A stretch of DNA of 43,719 nucleotides from Bryobacterales bacterium (GTDB lineage: Bacteria > Acidobacteriota > Terriglobia > Bryobacterales > UBA6623), in contig JAJDZN010000088.1 of NCBI GenBank assembly GCA_022824585.1, positions 1 to 43,719 on the forward strand, in the 5' to 3' direction. The first letter of the stretch is position 1, and every line of letters begins with the position of its first letter. Shown in pieces: positions 31,955 through 41,052 of the stretch. The translations under genes were made by a program, and so were the position numbers. The notes below the pieces were generated by a model. It searched no databases and was not told the origin of the DNA. It saw only the letters and a program-made list of their open reading frames with translations.

Positions 31955-34316
31955 TCATATTGAACAGCATCAGGCACAGCTGCGGCAGGGAGTTCCGCCT
32001 CAAGAAGTCGCGGGCGGCCTGGCGCTCCGCCTCTGTAGCAGCCCGGCCCAGGGCCAGGGCCCAGCCCGCATCGACCTGGCTGCCAGGGTCGTCCCCGCTC
32101 AGGTTCCGCAGCCTCGCCGCGAAACGGTCGGCTTGCTCCAGCACGAACGAGCTGTTCATCATGGCCAGCGCTTGCGGGGCCACGGTCGAGGTCTCACGGC
32201 GGGCACAGCTGCGAGCGGTGTCGGGCGCGTCGAAGATCTGCAGCATGGGGACGGCCATGGAGCGTTTGACCTGCAGGTAGACGCTCCGGCGGGCGTGCTC
32301 GGACGGGTCCGGGTTGGCAGGCCACATGCGCGGCGTGCGCGCAGCCAGGATTTCCTCGCTGGTCAGGGGCGGGATCACGCCCACGCCGCCCATCTTCAGA
32401 TTCAGAGTCCCGGAGACTGCGAGGATCGAATCGCGGATGGCGTCGGCATCCAGCCGGCGCCTGTTCATGCGCCCCAGCAAGCGGTTGTCCGGATCGCGGG
32501 CGACGCTCCGCTCGCTCGCCACGCTGGCCGCGCGGTAGGTGCTGGAGAGCATGATCTGGCGGTGCATCGCCTTGATGCTCCAGCCGCTGCGGGCGAACTC
32601 CAGCGCGAGCCAGTCCAGCAATTCCGGATGGGTCGGGGCCTCGCCGTGGCGGCCGAAATCGTTGGGAGTGCGCACCAGGCCCCGCCCGAAGTGGTGTTGC
32701 CAGATGCGGTTCACCATGACGCGCCCCAGCAGCGGCTGCTGATCCGAGGTAAGCCACTCGGCGAGGGCGGCGCGGCGGCGCGGGACGAACCGGACTCCCT
32801 CCGGCTCGTCGAGCGGCGGGCCGTCTGGCAGGGCCGCCGGGAATCCCGGCTTCACCAATTCGCCTTTCTGCCGGAAATCTCCGTGGGACAGCACGTAGGT
32901 TTCGGGCACGGTCTCCTCGTGGCCCAGGACCTTGGCGCTGTCGTAGGGTTCCGGAGCGTTCAGGTAGGCCTCGCCGAGACGCTCCAGCATCTCGCTCCGC
33001 TGCTCCGGGCCCAAGCCCTTCTGGGCCGCCTTGGCCATGCGCTTGAGCACGCGGGCCTGTTCGAGCAAGGGGAACGCGCGCGTGCTTGTCTGCACGTCGT
33101 ACAGGCTCACCAGCGGGACTTGCGTTTCCACGCTGCCTGCGAAGAACGCCGTCAGTGAGTAGTACTCGCGCTGGCTGATCGGATCGGACTTGTGGTCATG
33201 ACAGCGGGCGCACTCTATGGTCAGGCCGAGAAGCGCCGATCCGATCGTATCGACGGCCTCGGCGCGCCACTCGGCGCGGTACAGGTCGCCGTAGTAGGTG
33301 TATTCGATGGGGAAGGCTCCCAACGTGAACAGGCTGGTGCCGATCCGGCGGCGGACGTTTCGGCGCTTCTCTTCCGGCAGCTCGAGCGTTCCTTCCAAGT
33401 CCATGTCGGTCGGCCACAGCTCGTCGGCAGCGATCTGCTCGCGCACGAACGTGTCATAGGGCTTGTCGCGATTGAACGAGTCGATCACGTAGTCCCGGTA
33501 GCGCCATGCAGTGGTGTAGAAGTGGTCTGTCTCGAACCCGGACGTGTCCGCGTAGCGCACCAGATCGAGCCAGTAACGGCCCCAGCGCTCCCCGTATCGC
33601 TCCGACTCCAGCAGCCGGTCGATCAGCTTCTCGTAGGCATCCGGGGACCTGTCTTCGACAAATTCCTGAACCGCTTCCGGAGTCGGCGGCAGGCCGTGCA
33701 AGTCAAAGTAGGCACGGCGCGCGAGGGCGCCGCGAGAAGCGGGCTTGGCCGGGCTCAGGCCCTGCTCGTCCAGCTTGGCCAGCACGAACGCGTCGATCGG
33801 ATTTCGCACCCAGTCATCGCCGGCCAGCTCCGGCAATGCCGGCTCGACGGGCCGCTTGAACGACCACCAAGCGTGACTGTCGCCCCCTGCGGCCGTCTCT
33901 GGCCAGCGGGCTCCGGCGTTGATCCAATCCGCGAGGGTGTTGATCTGTTGATCAGACAGCCGAGCGTCCCCGGGCGGCATGGAAACCTCTGCGGTTCCCC
34001 TGACTGCGCGCACCAACAGGCTTGCCGCGGCCTCGCCAGGGATGAGGGCGGGCCCTCGCCCGCCGCCGGCGAGCGCGCTCTCTGCGCTGCGAAGGTCAAG
34101 CCCGGACATGCGCGCCTGCCCGTGGCAGGCCGTGCAGTGTGTGTCGATGATGGACTTGGCCGCTTCGGCCAGATCGACAGGTGCAGCTGCCGGAAGCGAG
34201 GGCAACGACAAGACGAACACGCCGAATGCGCAGCTCGCGCTTCGGCCGGCCGACAGCTTGAACGAGCTGATCCGCCCCTTGCTCTGACGGTCGGCGAACT
34301 GGCTGGGATGCCCCAT
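31932..34316 (-). CDS. DUF1549/DUF1553 protein with cytochrome-c domain
   Basis: A 794-residue exported protein. A signal segment (~25-45) is followed by a planctomycete-type cytochrome-c domain with heme motif CTACH (Cys61, Cys64, His65) and likely axial Met in VSMPPGDARLSDQQINTLADWI. DUF1549 follows (RAYFDLHGLPPTPEAVQEFVED, WLDLVRYADTSGFETD, ECARCHDHKSDPI), then DUF1553 (RVMVNRIWQHHFGRGLVRTPNDFG, TSTVAPQALAMMN). ECARCHD is a second CxxCH, so two hemes are possible. Role unknown. The start at ATG 34316 is uncertain; a GTG at 34370 is possible. Partner of the DUF1501 gene. Periplasmic or surface electron transfer is inferred. Confidence 0.9.
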   Translation of the reverse strand: MGHPSQFADRQSKGRISSFKLSAGRSASCAFGVFVLSLPSLPAAAPVDLAEAAKSIIDTHCTACHGQARMSGLDLRSAESALAGGGRGPALIPGEAAASLLVRAVRGTAEVSMPPGDARLSDQQINTLADWINAGARWPETAAGGDSHAWWSFKRPVEPALPELAGDDWVRNPIDAFVLAKLDEQGLSPAKPASRGALARRAYFDLHGLPPTPEAVQEFVEDRSPDAYEKLIDRLLESERYGERWGRYWLDLVRYADTSGFETDHFYTTAWRYRDYVIDSFNRDKPYDTFVREQIAADELWPTDMDLEGTLELPEEKRRNVRRRIGTSLFTLGAFPIEYTYYGDLYRAEWRAEAVDTIGSALLGLTIECARCHDHKSDPISQREYYSLTAFFAGSVETQVPLVSLYDVQTSTRAFPLLEQARVLKRMAKAAQKGLGPEQRSEMLERLGEAYLNAPEPYDSAKVLGHEETVPETYVLSHGDFRQKGELVKPGFPAALPDGPPLDEPEGVRFVPRRRAALAEWLTSDQQPLLGRVMVNRIWQHHFGRGLVRTPNDFGRHGEAPTHPELLDWLALEFARSGWSIKAMHRQIMLSSTYRAASVASERSVARDPDNRLLGRMNRRRLDADAIRDSILAVSGTLNLKMGGVGVIPPLTSEEILAARTPRMWPANPDPSEHARRSVYLQVKRSMAVPMLQIFDAPDTARSCARRETSTVAPQALAMMNSSFVLEQADRFAARLRNLSGDDPGSQVDAGWALALGRAATEAERQAARDFLRRNSLPQLCLMLFNMNEFVYVD

Positions 34317-34548
34317 TCCGCCGTGTTCCCCTACCGCGACAGTATAACGAGTTGATCGATCGGGAATCACGCGGAGAGGCGGTGTCCGGGGGGTGGGATT
34401 GCCGTACCTCCGGCCAGCCTGGCGGTTCTCTCGCGTTAATCAGCAACGGCGCCAAGGATGGCCGTTGGCCGGCCCCGCGTGCGACCGGAACGGTAGGTCC
34501 CGCACTGACTTCTGAGGCGGGAGACCGTCAGGGCCGGCGGACGACGGG

Positions 34549-37500
34549 ATGCTCCCGGATGCCATCCGGTATAATCCCGATTTGAAGCCGGTGTCCGCGG
34601 GTCTCAGGCAGTGGCTTCCGGGCTCCCGGCTCTCCTTGCATCCCCGGCGAGGCCGGTGCCTGCCGACTGGCACCGCCTTCTGCGTCGTTCGCGGGTTGTT
34701 CGCGGCGTTGCTTGCAACAGCTCCGTTCCATCTGAGCCTGTCGCGGCTTCCGGCCCAGGCGGGGGCGACGACCGGCGTCATCCGCGGCACGGTCCTCGAC
34801 CCTGCGGGCGATCCGCTGCGCGGGGCCGTGGTCGCCGCGCAGCACCGGGAGACCGATCTGCTGACCCGGGTGGAGACCTCCGCTTCCGGAACCTTTGTGC
34901 GCCCGCTGCTGCCGCCCGGCACATACGACCTCACCGTGACGCCGCCGACTCCCGGATTCAGCACCGAGCGCATCGAGGGAGTCACGCTGCGGGTCGGGGA
35001 AGCGCTCGACCTGACGGTCGACCTCCGGCTCGTGACGACCGAGACCGTCACGGTGGTCAGCGAGCTGCCTGCGACGCTTGACACCGCGGATGTGACCAGT
35101 TCGCAACGGATGCGGGAGGACGTTGTCTACGGGCTCCCGAGCAACGGCCGCAATTTCATGAACATGACCCTGCTCACCCCGGGCACGGCGATCTCGCAGG
35201 GGCCGGACGGCGACGAACTGAATATCAGCGGCCAGCGGGGCATCTTCAACAACTTCATCGTCGACGGCGCGGACTTCAACAACCCGTTCTTCGGGGAGCA
35301 GCGCGGCGGCCAGCGGCCGGCTTTCACGTTCAATCAGGACGCCATCGAGGAGCTGGTGGTGGTCAATCAGGGCGCCACTGCCGAGTTCGGCCGCTCTTCG
35401 GGGGGCTTTGTCAACGTGATTACCAAGTCGGGGACCAATCAGGTCAACGGCACGGCCCACTACTTCGGGCAGTGGGACGAGATCGCCGCCCCGTTTCCCG
35501 CCACGCGTGGTGGCGGCCGGCCCGATTTCTACCGCAATCAGGTTGGCGCGACCTTGGGCGGTCCCTTCGCGCGCGACCGGGTGTTCTACTTTCTGGCCTA
35601 TGACCAGCAGGCCGGCGCCGAGACCAAGCAGGCGAACCGCCGGGTCGCCGGCCCGGAGAACTTGCGGATGCTGGAGGATTTCCTGCAGACGCGCTGGCCG
35701 GGCCTGTTCGCCGACGAGTTCGGGCCGATCCGCCGCACCGACAGCGCGCGAGCCCTGCTGACCAAGCTGGACCTGAATATCAGCGATCGACACCAAGCCT
35801 CGCTCAAGTACAACTACACCTGGTCGGAGCAGGTGAACGGGACCTTCGACGTCGATTCGTGGGGCGCCTCGGCAAACGGGATCGAAGGCGACCTCTCGCA
35901 CGCGGTCAACGGGAGCCTGCGCTCGCTGCTGACCAACGCCCTGTCTAACGAATTCCGCGTGCAGGTGGCGCGCGAAGACCGGCCGCGCTTGTATCAGGGA
36001 CCGCTGATTCCCGGGGCGCGGTTGCCGGGACCGCCCCAGTTCGCCGAGCTTGGCGGTCGACCCTTTCCGGATATCGCGATGGACTTCGCGGACGGATTCC
36101 GGATCGGGCTGCCGTTCTTCCTTCCGATCAAGCCGGCGTTCGACACGCGCCTGCAACTGGTCGACAACGTTTCGTTCGCCACGGGGAGCCACCTGGTTAA
36201 GGCCGGGGCGGAGTACAACCGGACTTCCGTCGAGCAGCAGTTCATCGGTTTCGCGAACAGCCGCTACGTGTTCGATTCGGTCCCGGGCTTCGTCGGCTTC
36301 GTCACGCACGGCGATAGCTATGTCACCTGCACAGACGGATCCGCCAGCGCCATCGGAGCGTGCCCGCCCGGCTCTGAGGTCAGCGGGCCCGTCCTGCTCT
36401 ACCTGCAGTCGGCGACAGTTTCCGGAGTCCCTGCCGAGCGCCTCGGGCATCAGTCGTTCCCGGTCCACGAGACGGGCCTGTTCGTGCAGGATTCTTGGCA
36501 GCTGCACAAGCGCGTCACGTTGGACCTCGGGCTGCGCTGGGACGGAACGTGGCATCCGGACGTCTTCGTCGAACCCGCTGACGCGTTCTTCGCGCCGTAC
36601 CTCGACGACCCGCGGTTCCCCTCGGACGGCCGCATTCCGGACGACCTCGACAATCTCCAGCCGCGCCTCGGGCTGGCGTGGGACCTCTCCGGCGACGGCC
36701 GCACCGTGCTGCGTGCCAACGCCGGGTCGTACGTGGCGAGGATTCCGATGCTGGTGTTCGCCCAGCACCGGTCCACCAACGGCGCGTTCCAGCAGACGCT
36801 CTTCCGCAGCAGCGCGGCGCCGGGGCTCGGCCCTGTCCCCGCCATCGACCGCCAGCTCGATGCCTCCGGGGCAGCCCCGTTCCTGCCCGACATCCATGTC
36901 GCCGACCGCGACTTGGAGCTGCCTCGAACCTGGTCCTCCAAGGTCAGCCTCGAACGCGACCTCGGGCAGGGGATTGCGGCCAACGCGGGATACATCCACG
37001 CCCGCACAGACCACCTGTTCCGCTTCGTTAACCGCAACGACGCAGCCTTCGGGACGCCCTTCGGCATCGGCACGCATCCGTCGGGAGGCGGCATCAACAC
37101 GCTCACTGTCGCCGAGAGCAGCGCGAGATCGCGCTACCACGCCCTGACGTCCGGGCTGCGCGGGCGAGGCAACATCCGGGGGCGCCCGCTGGCCTTCGAG
37201 GCGCACTACACGCTGGCCTTCGATCGCTCCGACGACGATAACGAGCGCGACCCGTTCGTGTTTCGCTACGCTCACGCCGGCAATCTCGAGCAGGAGTACG
37301 GCTGGTCTGACCGAGACCGGCGCCACCAGGTCAGCGGATACATTCTGACCACTCTCGGCCGGGGGATCCAGCTGAGCCACATCGTCCGCTACCTGTCCCC
37401 CTCGCCTGTGTCCGGGCGATGCTCGGATCCGGGCGTGAGGGCTGCGCAGCCCTCGGACAGGATCTGCGCAGACGGCTCGATCCTGCGCCGCAACACACTG

Positions 37501-37725
37501 CGGCGCCACAACGAGTTCTTCACGTGGGACCTGCGCCTGTCGAGGCGTTTCTCGATCCGCGACCGCGCCTTTTTCGAGCCGGTCTTCGTGGTGTTCAACC
37601 TGACGAATGCCGACAATTTCGTCGATCCTGCAGTCGGCTCGCTCCTCTTCAATTTCGATGGGTCGTTGCGAAGCGGACTTGGCGACACGCGACGCGCGCA
37701 GGTGGGGCTCAGAGTGCAGTTCTGA
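34549..37725 (+). CDS. TonB-dependent receptor, CarboxypepD-regulatory (Oar-like)
   Basis: Frame of 1058 residues including an uncertain start. A signal region (VVRGLFAALLATAPF to AQA) is followed by a carboxypeptidase-regulatory-like domain (GVIRGTVLDPAGDPLRGAVV, LPPGTYDLTVT), then a plug (GLPSNGRNFMNMTLLTPG, NISGQRGIFNNFIVDGADFNNPFFGEQRGG, EFGRSSGGFVNVITKSGTN) and a 22-strand barrel ending in LRVQF. Oar-like receptors of Acidobacteria import or bind large ligands at the outer membrane. A TATAAT at 34570-34575 lies inside the long frame, so the real start may be TTG 34582, GTG 34591 or TTG 34636. It converges on sulfatase copy 5, which suggests glycan uptake. No SusD partner is present. Confidence 0.9.
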   Translation: MLPDAIRYNPDLKPVSAGLRQWLPGSRLSLHPRRGRCLPTGTAFCVVRGLFAALLATAPFHLSLSRLPAQAGATTGVIRGTVLDPAGDPLRGAVVAAQHRETDLLTRVETSASGTFVRPLLPPGTYDLTVTPPTPGFSTERIEGVTLRVGEALDLTVDLRLVTTETVTVVSELPATLDTADVTSSQRMREDVVYGLPSNGRNFMNMTLLTPGTAISQGPDGDELNISGQRGIFNNFIVDGADFNNPFFGEQRGGQRPAFTFNQDAIEELVVVNQGATAEFGRSSGGFVNVITKSGTNQVNGTAHYFGQWDEIAAPFPATRGGGRPDFYRNQVGATLGGPFARDRVFYFLAYDQQAGAETKQANRRVAGPENLRMLEDFLQTRWPGLFADEFGPIRRTDSARALLTKLDLNISDRHQASLKYNYTWSEQVNGTFDVDSWGASANGIEGDLSHAVNGSLRSLLTNALSNEFRVQVAREDRPRLYQGPLIPGARLPGPPQFAELGGRPFPDIAMDFADGFRIGLPFFLPIKPAFDTRLQLVDNVSFATGSHLVKAGAEYNRTSVEQQFIGFANSRYVFDSVPGFVGFVTHGDSYVTCTDGSASAIGACPPGSEVSGPVLLYLQSATVSGVPAERLGHQSFPVHETGLFVQDSWQLHKRVTLDLGLRWDGTWHPDVFVEPADAFFAPYLDDPRFPSDGRIPDDLDNLQPRLGLAWDLSGDGRTVLRANAGSYVARIPMLVFAQHRSTNGAFQQTLFRSSAAPGLGPVPAIDRQLDASGAAPFLPDIHVADRDLELPRTWSSKVSLERDLGQGIAANAGYIHARTDHLFRFVNRNDAAFGTPFGIGTHPSGGGINTLTVAESSARSRYHALTSGLRGRGNIRGRPLAFEAHYTLAFDRSDDDNERDPFVFRYAHAGNLEQEYGWSDRDRRHQVSGYILTTLGRGIQLSHIVRYLSPSPVSGRCSDPGVRAAQPSDRICADGSILRRNTLRRHNEFFTWDLRLSRRFSIRDRAFFEPVFVVFNLTNADNFVDPAVGSLLFNFDGSLRSGLGDTRRAQVGLRVQF
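34570..34575 (+). promoter_or_regulatory. Candidate -10 element (TATAAT)
   Basis: An exact TATAAT in GC-rich sequence at the head of the TonB-receptor frame. If real, transcription starts near 34582 and the ATG at 34549 cannot be used. The -35 region is poor (GGATGC at 34548-34553). Confidence 0.4.
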
Positions 37726-37745
37726 CCCGGCGGAGAGTTGCCGGG
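37726..37745. terminator. Hairpin after TonB-receptor stop
   Basis: CCCGGC (37726-37731) pairs with GCCGGG (37740-37745) around an 8-base loop, starting directly after the receptor's TGA and 46 bases before the convergent sulfatase stop. No U-tract follows. It may end transcripts from either side. Confidence 0.4.
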
Positions 37746-37790
37746 AAACTCGGGCCTGGGGTGTCCCCGATCAGCACGTCCGATTTGCGG

Positions 37791-39197
37791 TCAATTGCCC
37801 CGCCGCGCCATCCAGGCGTCGATCTCGGCTTGGTCCGCCCCCAGGCCCTTGGCCGTGTTCGGGTGGACCGGGCGCTCGCCCCGAGTGCCGGGCCAAGCTG
37901 GCGGCGGATGGGCGACGTGCCACGCTTCCATCGATCCGGAGAGTTCCCGGATCCGGACGCCGTCGTCGCTGACCGGGTTGCTCTCGGAGATATCTTCCTC
38001 GATTGCGTACAGTTCAGGCTCGCGGCCGAGGACGCGCACCAGCTTGTGCTCGGCGGTGCGCGTCGCAAATTGCTCGCCCTCGTCGGACTGCCAGAACAGC
38101 TGTTCGTGCGGCGGCCCGTGCTCTTCGCCGAGCAGATAGGGCACTAGGTTGACGCCGTCGATGTTCGTTGGCGTCTCGAGCCCAGCTGTCGCGACGACCG
38201 TGGGGAAGATGTCCAGCGCGCTGACCGGCGCGTCATAGGTGCGCCCAGCCGGCAGCCGGCCCGGCCAGGCCACTACGAAGGGTACGCGCACCCCGCCCTC
38301 GTAAACCGTGCCCTTGGTCGCCCGCAACGGCGTATTGTCGGAGGCATTGGCCGGGGTGGGGCCGCCGTTGTCGCTCAAGAAGAAGACCATCGTGCCCTCG
38401 CTGAGCCCGAGCTCCTCGAGCAGGGCGAGCACTTCTCCCACGCCGTCATCCAGCGATGTCACCATGGCGGCATAGGTCTGTCGGCGTGGGTCGGTGATCG
38501 AGTTGACCCGGTCCAGCAATTCCGGAGGTGCCTGCAGGGGGCCGTGGGGAGCGTTGTAGGACAAGTACAGGAAGAACGGATGTCCTGTGCGGCGCCGGAC
38601 GAAGTCCAGCGCTGCCTCGGTGAGCTGTTCGGTCAGGTAGCCTTCCACGGGGACCGGCTCGCCATGCGCTTCGAGAGGGATCAAGTACTCCCCAGCGTCG
38701 GCGCCGGCCGATTTGAAGTAGTCGTGACCGCCGCCGAGCAAGCCGAAGAATTCGTCGAACCCACGTTCCAAGGGGTGGAATCGGGGCGCGTCACCCAGAT
38801 GCCACTTGCCGACGATGCCGCTCGCGTAGCCAGCCTCGGTGAGGGCTTGAGGTAGGAGCGTCTCGCTCAGCGGGAGGCCTTCTCCGGCGCGGAATTTTGG
38901 ATTGTGGACGTGGCCGAAGCGATGCTGGTAGCGCCCGGTGAGCAGCCCGGCCCGCGACGGGCTGCAGTAGGGGTGGCTCACGTAGGCGTTGGTGAAGCGG
39001 ACACCGCTGGCGGCAAGACGATCGATGTTAGGTGTTGCAAAGTCCTGCAGCCCTTGGAACCCGACATCGGCGTAGCCCAGATCGTCCGCCAGGATGACCA
39101 CGAAGTTTGGCGGCTGCTGCTCTCCGGCCGGGGCGACACCAGCATCGGGCCCGGAGCAGGCCCCGCACATCAGGACTGCCAGCAACGCCCTGCGCAT
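37791..39197 (-). CDS. Formylglycine sulfatase (S1 family), copy 5
   Basis: A 468-residue sulfatase. The N-terminus MRRALLAVLMCGACSGP is a short hydrophobic signal with a likely lipid-attachment Cys (11 or 14). Metal site LADDLGY (Asp38, Asp39), maturation motif CSPSR with Cys78, VGKWHLGD, LSDNGGP, KGTVYEGGVRVPFVVAWP. The GRYQHRFGHVHNP stretch and GFDEFFGLLGGGHDYF match the arylsulfatase/GALNS-like branch. I chose ATG 39197 for the signal; an in-frame ATG at 39320 adds 41 residues. Faces the TonB receptor convergently. Confidence 0.94.
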   Translation of the reverse strand: MRRALLAVLMCGACSGPDAGVAPAGEQQPPNFVVILADDLGYADVGFQGLQDFATPNIDRLAASGVRFTNAYVSHPYCSPSRAGLLTGRYQHRFGHVHNPKFRAGEGLPLSETLLPQALTEAGYASGIVGKWHLGDAPRFHPLERGFDEFFGLLGGGHDYFKSAGADAGEYLIPLEAHGEPVPVEGYLTEQLTEAALDFVRRRTGHPFFLYLSYNAPHGPLQAPPELLDRVNSITDPRRQTYAAMVTSLDDGVGEVLALLEELGLSEGTMVFFLSDNGGPTPANASDNTPLRATKGTVYEGGVRVPFVVAWPGRLPAGRTYDAPVSALDIFPTVVATAGLETPTNIDGVNLVPYLLGEEHGPPHEQLFWQSDEGEQFATRTAEHKLVRVLGREPELYAIEEDISESNPVSDDGVRIRELSGSMEAWHVAHPPPAWPGTRGERPVHPNTAKGLGADQAEIDAWMARRGN

Positions 39198-39371
39198 GCC
39201 CAATAGGATTGCGCAGGCTCTGCGGATGTGTAAAGGAAAGGCTTGGCACGCCAATCCTCCGCCAGCGACTGCTCTCGAAATCTGCACGTCGGCCCCGTGT
39301 CGCGAGGAGGGACGGTGCATGCCGGACTATGGTCCCGGACTCGACTTGGACAATCCGATTAACTGTGGTAA

Positions 39372-39383
39372 CAATAAATATTG
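39372..39383 (+). promoter_or_regulatory. Inverted repeat over the BrnT start
   Basis: CAATA-AA-TATTG forms a 5-bp inverted repeat that includes the TTG start codon (39381-39383). A TTGGAC resembling a -35 lies at 39346-39351. BrnA antitoxins repress their own operon by binding near the promoter, so this AT-rich palindrome is a candidate operator. Confidence 0.35.
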
Positions 39384-39680
39384 GAGATCGACTTCGACGC
39401 GGCGAAGCGCGAGGCCACGCTAGATGCCAGAGGGCTCGCCATGGCTCGCGCTGACGAAGTGTTCGCAGGTGCCACGTTGACTGTCGCAGACGACCGCCGG
39501 GACTATGGCGAGGACCGCTTCATCACGATTGGATTGCTCGATGAAAGGATGGTGGTTCTAGCCTGGACTCCACGCAACCACAGCTGCCGCGTTATCAGCA
39601 TGAGGAAAGCAAATGAACGAGAACAAGCACTCTACGCACCAAGGCTTGGGCAGGGACGACGCGCCGGATCTGTCCGCTGA
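39381..39680 (+). CDS. brnT: BrnT-type toxin
   Basis: A 99-residue protein of the BrnT (DUF497) family, RelE-like ribonuclease toxins that block translation. Recognisable order: IDFDAAKREATLDARG, MARADEVFAGATL, DRRDYGEDRFITIG, MVVLAWTPR, RVISMRKANEREQALY. The start is TTG at 39381, because the family opens with the strand before DAAKR and no ATG precedes it. No clear ribosome site is visible. The tail (RLGQGRRAGSVR) overlaps the antitoxin gene by 68 bases in another frame. Confidence 0.88.
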   Translation: MEIDFDAAKREATLDARGLAMARADEVFAGATLTVADDRRDYGEDRFITIGLLDERMVVLAWTPRNHSCRVISMRKANEREQALYAPRLGQGRRAGSVR

Positions 39681-39870
39681 CGGCTGGCCGGAAAAGTTCG
39701 CCAAGGCTGCGGTCCGTCGCGGTCGGCCGCCCGTTGCTAGGCCGAAAGTGTCGACCACCATCCGCCTTTCGCCTGACGTAATCGACTATTTCAAGTTGGG
39801 AGGACGCGGGTGGCAGACTCGCATCGACAAAGCCCTTCGCGAGTGGATCAGGCAGCACGCTGGGGCTTGA
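39613..39870 (+). CDS. brnA: BrnA-type antitoxin
   Basis: An 85-residue protein matching the BrnA antitoxin. The N-terminal half is polar and binds the toxin; the C-terminal ribbon-helix-helix KVSTTIRLSPDVIDYFKLGGRGWQTRIDKALREWI (~45-79) binds DNA. It starts inside brnT (68-base overlap), toxin first, as is usual for brnTA. Confidence 0.9.
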   Translation: MNENKHSTHQGLGRDDAPDLSADGWPEKFAKAAVRRGRPPVARPKVSTTIRLSPDVIDYFKLGGRGWQTRIDKALREWIRQHAGA

Positions 39871-40335
39871 CCGGTAAATAGAGTTGCACCCGCTTGAGTT
39901 CTTGCTACAAGCGTCCTTCGCATGGCCAATGGCATGGCGCAGGCCCTCCCGCCGCGTAAAGGCCGAGCCTGCAAGACCTTTGCCGCATGACCGCCCCATC
40001 TTCAGGGAGCACGAGTTCAAGAGATCCGTGTGTGGCGGAGTTTGCGGACGTGGACGGAACTCTCTTCAGGTTCCCAATACCCACATCTCGATATTAGAAT
40101 GACGGCAGTTCCAGCCGCGTTCCTTCGGCCCGATGTTCCGAGGCGGTGATTCCATCGCTCCGGCACTCATTCCCGCGGGATGCCAGTGCCGCCCACCAAG
40201 GCAGCCGGTCGAGTTGACGATGCTGGACAGAGTCGGAGGCTGTGCGCGATCAGCGCTTGATAGCGCACGGTCGCGCATCCTCCGGAGAGGTGTTACAAGC
40301 GAACAATCCGATCCTGGTTGACAAAGGAGGTTCCC
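39871..40335. other. Intergenic, no gene seen
   Basis: A 465-bp stretch between brnA and the LRR gene. Open frames exist on both strands but have no family-like pattern or ribosome site. The last part must hold the LRR promoter; no clear -35/-10 pair is visible. Its position beside a toxin-antitoxin pair suggests decayed insertion DNA, which is speculation. Confidence 0.45.
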
Positions 40336-41007
40336 GTGAGGAGTGCCACGATTGCGATTCTGTTGCTCTTGGGAGTGACTGCGAACGGAGCCGCCCAGCA
40401 AGAGGGCGGCTCGGACGATGGGCCCGACCCCGCACTGGTAGAGAAGATCCAGGAGCTGGGCGGGCGGGTTATGCGGGTTGCCGCGGATGATGCCGGGCTG
40501 GAGATTGCCTTCCACCTCGGACGGAATCAGGACGGCTTGCGCCAGGTTGACGCCACGGATACCGGACGTCCGGAGTCGCCTGCCTTGGACGGCGAGCTTG
40601 TGATCTTGAAAGACCTGGGACAGCTGGTGTCGCTCCATCTGGGAGGGACTGACGTCACCGACGAGGGCCTCGTGCACGTGGCGGGCCTGACAGCGCTCAA
40701 GCGCCTTCATCTGGAGAAGACAAAGGTGTCGGACGAGGGCTTGGCGCATCTCGCCGGCTTGGAGGACCTGTCGTACTTGAATCTCTACCTGACGGCTGTC
40801 ACGGACGCGGGACTGGCTCACTTGGAAGGCCTGAAAAACCTGAAGAGCCTGTACCTGTGGCAAACCAAAGTGACCCCGGAAGGAGCCGAGAAGCTGCGTC
40901 AGGCCCTGCCGGGCTGCAACATCGATCTCGGCTGGCAGGCGCCCGAAGAATCTGACGAATCTGACGAATCTGACGAGGCCGAGGAAAGTCAGCCCGACAA
41001 AAACTGA
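40336..41007 (+). CDS. Secreted leucine-rich-repeat protein with acidic tail
   Basis: A 223-residue protein starting at GTG 40336 with a perfect AGGAGG at 40325-40330; a TTG at 40318 lies before that site and is less likely. Signal peptide (RSATIAILLLLGVTANGAA), then a charged region, then three to four 24-residue leucine-rich repeats of the TALKRLHLEKTKVSDEGLAHL kind (~95-190), common in planctomycete- and acidobacteria-type secreted proteins. The tail is acidic, with repeated SDE units. It likely binds proteins in the periplasm or at the surface; function unknown. Confidence 0.87.
   Translation: MRSATIAILLLLGVTANGAAQQEGGSDDGPDPALVEKIQELGGRVMRVAADDAGLEIAFHLGRNQDGLRQVDATDTGRPESPALDGELVILKDLGQLVSLHLGGTDVTDEGLVHVAGLTALKRLHLEKTKVSDEGLAHLAGLEDLSYLNLYLTAVTDAGLAHLEGLKNLKSLYLWQTKVTPEGAEKLRQALPGCNIDLGWQAPEESDESDESDEAEESQPDKN
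40948..40974 (+). repeat. Tandem 9-bp repeat, three copies
   Basis: Three exact copies of GAATCTGAC encode (Glu-Ser-Asp)x3 in the acidic tail of the LRR protein. Slippage could change tail length in multiples of three residues without a frameshift. Confidence 0.8.
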
Positions 41008-41052
41008 GCCAGGGCCTCGGAACCGGGGGGCGCCGGGCGGGCGGTGCTCGGG

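Noticed and set aside
34528..37509. Minus-strand open frame of 993 codons across the TonB receptor
   Set aside because: It is the antisense shadow of a clear receptor gene in GC-rich DNA; its sequence is Arg/Val/Gly-rich without domains.
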